Source: Dryomyza anilis
Taxonomy: Eukaryota > Arthropoda > Insecta > Diptera > Dryomyzidae
Assembly: GCA_951804985.1 (NCBI GenBank)
Contig: OX638134.1
Span: 1,736,001-1,800,000 of the forward strand
Direction: 5' to 3'
Length of the DNA stretch: 64,000 nt
Position 1 is the stretch's first letter. The number at the start of each line of letters is the position of its first letter. A program made the translations under genes and the position numbers. Positions 61,471 to 64,000 of the stretch are shown here, piece by piece. The notes under the pieces are model-generated. The model was not told the origin of the DNA and ran no database searches. It worked only from the letters and a program-made list of their open reading frames with translations.

Positions 61471-62148
61471 TAATACCGGTCTCAGTTACTGGTTTGAAAA
61501 TAAAAGTATATCGGTTTTGAATACATTTTCAATTTCTCAAAAGTTAGGTTTATTAGGTATTCCCCGAGAGAAATTTACTCTATAAGAGAAAACATGATCA
61601 TGTCCTGATAATGTCGGTCATGTAACTGGTTGGTTATGAAAAGGTAACAATACAATGATCACTTCCTGATCATTTCTAAAAAACATCATCAATATGGTGA
61701 ACTTTGGATTTTTGTATTATTAATTAAATCCTAATACAAAACATTTTTCTATGAATTTGTTAATTATTTTGCACAATAATATGTTTACCAGTCTTTCGAC
61801 ATTTAACTGAAATAAAAGATATTAGCAAATGAAGCTTCATTTTTAGTATATTTTACAAAAATAGAGATGAAGAGACGACAGCCGAATTGCTCGAAAAGTC
61901 ATGGAGTGGAACCCGATGAGAGGTGGTGTTAGAAATCCCGATCGACCATGAGAGACATGTATAAGATCAGTCAATAGACTGAAAACCTCGGAAAAAGTTG
62001 AAGCGAGTTAAAGTCAATTGCCAAAAGCCGTACACGATGGCGTGTCCCGCTAGGGATTCAAGAACCTGAAGAAGACTACTGTAGTAGAAATATTTTATAT
62101 AAGACGTTATCATGACCGGATCATGTTGTTTATGTAACTGATCAGTAG

Positions 62149-63312
62149 AGAGCGGATTTATATGCAAACTGATATTCCGAAAATATGCAAAATATACGCA
62201 AATTATATGCATATTATATGTAAAATATGCAAAAAATATGCAGGTTTTTTTATATTAAAATAGAGTAAAAATATGAAAAAAATATATTTGATATTCATAA
62301 TTTAAAAATGAAACACGTTTTTCTTTAACGTCCAACACATATTATGAATGAAAAAAAAAACATTATCCAAATAAAATAAAAAATATAAATTTTTACAATC
62401 ATAATCAATGTATTTTCTTAATTTTCGACTGTAGACCATTGTCTTCTATCACTTAATATGAATTTATGCGCAAAAAACGATCGGTCAACATCACAAGACA
62501 TTATAGGCACGAAATGATGGATTAATTAATATCAGAAATAAAATATTACGAAATGTCGAAGAATTTATACGATATATATTTATGCCACTATGCCACACTA
62601 ATATTCTCAGTTCTCACTTCGATATTGCCAGTGTATTCGTTCCATATCGAAATTTTTTAAAAATTAGAATCAACATTAGTCTTTTATCAAACAATTTTGA
62701 TTGAAAATGTCAACTCCTAAAAGTGATTATATAAGAAAATCGATATGGAGAATTTGCAGTGAAATCCGAATTATGAGAATCGAAGACACTTCAAGAATAA
62801 ATGGAGCCATGTGGAGGCTTCGAGTCGCTTAAACAATTTAATTTTGTTCTTTATATCGTCTATTAAAAATGTAGGTATATTCAAAAAATAGTCTAATATC
62901 TTTTTATCAAGGAAATTATATCAATATTAAAATTAATAACTCCAACTAAAAGTTATCGAGGGACTTGTTCTGTAATATTTTTAAAGATGCTGCAAAGCAC
63001 ATTAGAACTACAAAAACATAATGTCAAGAAATGTCGGTATATTGCTTTTTTTTACTTTAAATTACTCTAGTAATCTACATAAATTATTAAATGCGCCTCT
63101 ATACACAAATTTTGACTGATTTATGCAAAAAATTATGCCACAAATATGCAATAAATATGCAAACTATATGCAATATATGCAAAAAAATGCAAAATATGCA
63201 AATATGCAATACAAATTGACCATAATTTCAATTGGTTTTTAACAATAATTAATTTTGTTTTTGTCCGACTTAAATTTGAGGCTTCGTTAAAATTTCCATA
63301 TAAATCCGCTCC
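62149..63312. mobile_element. Inverted-repeat element with ATATGCAAA subterminal repeats
   Basis: Left AGAGCGGATTTATATGCAAA and right TTTCCATATAAATCCGCTCC are inverted ends of about 20 bp. Clusters of ATATGCAAA-type words lie just inside both ends (62165-62245 and 63120-63215). About 1.16 kb; no transposase frame. Subterminal repeats of this kind are typical of hAT elements. Confidence 0.6.
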
Positions 63313-63512
63313 CTTGTCAAGTTATGTTAGAAAAATATTTAATGATGAAATACCCGATCGTCCCTAGAGTATCCACTTTTAATATTAATACACTCAGAGA
63401 ATTTTGACAGATAATTTATTAAACAGACTCACTATGGAAAACAACAATAATTCTATAAATTAAACAGAAATTCATGTTAACTTTAAATTTTCAACTATTA
63501 AAATTTGAGCTC

Positions 63513-64000
63513 GAATCACACGATTGAATAAACAGTGAACTTTTGAATCAATTCCCAGTATGCGAGATCATTGCGAGTAGATGGAGAAATCACACGATAT
63601 CGGACCCGTTCTCGTAACGATATCGAGCGTCAAATTGGACCTAGATGGTAGGTAGATATCGGAACGTTCTGTCGCAGTTTTCTCGATACGAGAAATGTAT
63701 CGAAATCGGAACGATATCGAAGAAAAATATTGCGAAAAATATTGCGGTATCGATATGATAAATGTTTAAATATCGTATCTTGTCAAAGAATTTGAATATA
63801 CGAACATCGAACTTTTTTATCGAAGTTATTCGAGAAAGCTTCGATGTATGGAAGGTCTCCGAGACATGGCAGACTGGGTTTTCAAAACAATTTAAATATC
63901 AATCGTGTGATTGCCTAATTTTCCATACAAAAATTGGGAAATCACACGATTGATATTAAAATTATTTGAAAATTGATTCAAAAGTTGACTGTTTATTCAA
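63513..64000. mobile_element. Inverted-repeat element cut by the window end
   Basis: The left part has GATTGAATAAACAGTGAACT and TTTTGAATCAATT; the last bases of the window have the inverted counterpart (TTGATTCAAAAGTTGACTGT). An inner palindrome at 63895-63957 pairs AATATCAATCGTGTGATT with its complement. The middle has repeated CGATATCG words. Confidence 0.5.

Overview
This window is nuclear DNA from an insect, very probably a higher (schizophoran) fly. Five genes can be assembled completely from exons with matching phases and ordinary GT/AG splice sites, and their products look dipteran: a Senseless/Gfi1-type zinc-finger protein, RIO kinase 1, RNA polymerase III subunit RPC8, a half-size ABCG transporter and a GLG1-type Golgi protein. 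The genome is AT-rich, introns and intergenic spaces are large, and they are packed with short inverted-repeat transposons. I cannot name the species.

Layout. 1-4.7 kb: 3' end of a C2CD3-like gene on the + strand; its 5' part lies outside the window. 6.5-7.4 kb: RNA polymerase III subunit RPC8 (POLR3H) on -, four exons. 7.6-7.9 kb: a possible two-exon microprotein on -. 8.15-10.3 kb: RIOK1 on +, three exons, divergent from POLR3H. 10.9-18.4 kb: an eight-exon ABCG half transporter on -, with a 2.8 kb first coding intron. 18.4-28.1 kb: about 10 kb with no supported coding gene, full of MITEs, one tRNA-derived SINE and foldback elements; it may hold 5' untranslated exons of the ABCG gene. 28.1-31.8 kb: a coiled-coil protein of about 1190 residues on -, followed upstream by an eight-exon GLG1 gene on - (32.4-38.6 kb). 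38.6-43.7 kb: repeats. 43.7-47.1 kb: two unrecognised candidate small genes on +; the second has two introns that both look derived from the same MITE family. 47.1-55.2 kb: repeats, including a 1.26 kb nearly perfect palindrome. 55.2-58.6 kb: senseless on -, four exons. 58.6-64 kb: senseless upstream region, then more repeats.

The recognised genes do not form one pathway. They are housekeeping functions (Pol III transcription, 40S ribosome maturation, Golgi glycoprotein handling, membrane lipid transport, perhaps centriole biogenesis) beside one developmental regulator, senseless. The strongest unusual content is the transposon landscape: many distinct families of terminal-inverted-repeat elements, several nested in one another, some forming long hairpins that could feed small-RNA pathways, and one case where copies of a MITE coincide with the introns of a small gene. 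Exon coordinates were assembled by hand from splice signals, reading phase and family knowledge; no alignment or search was run.
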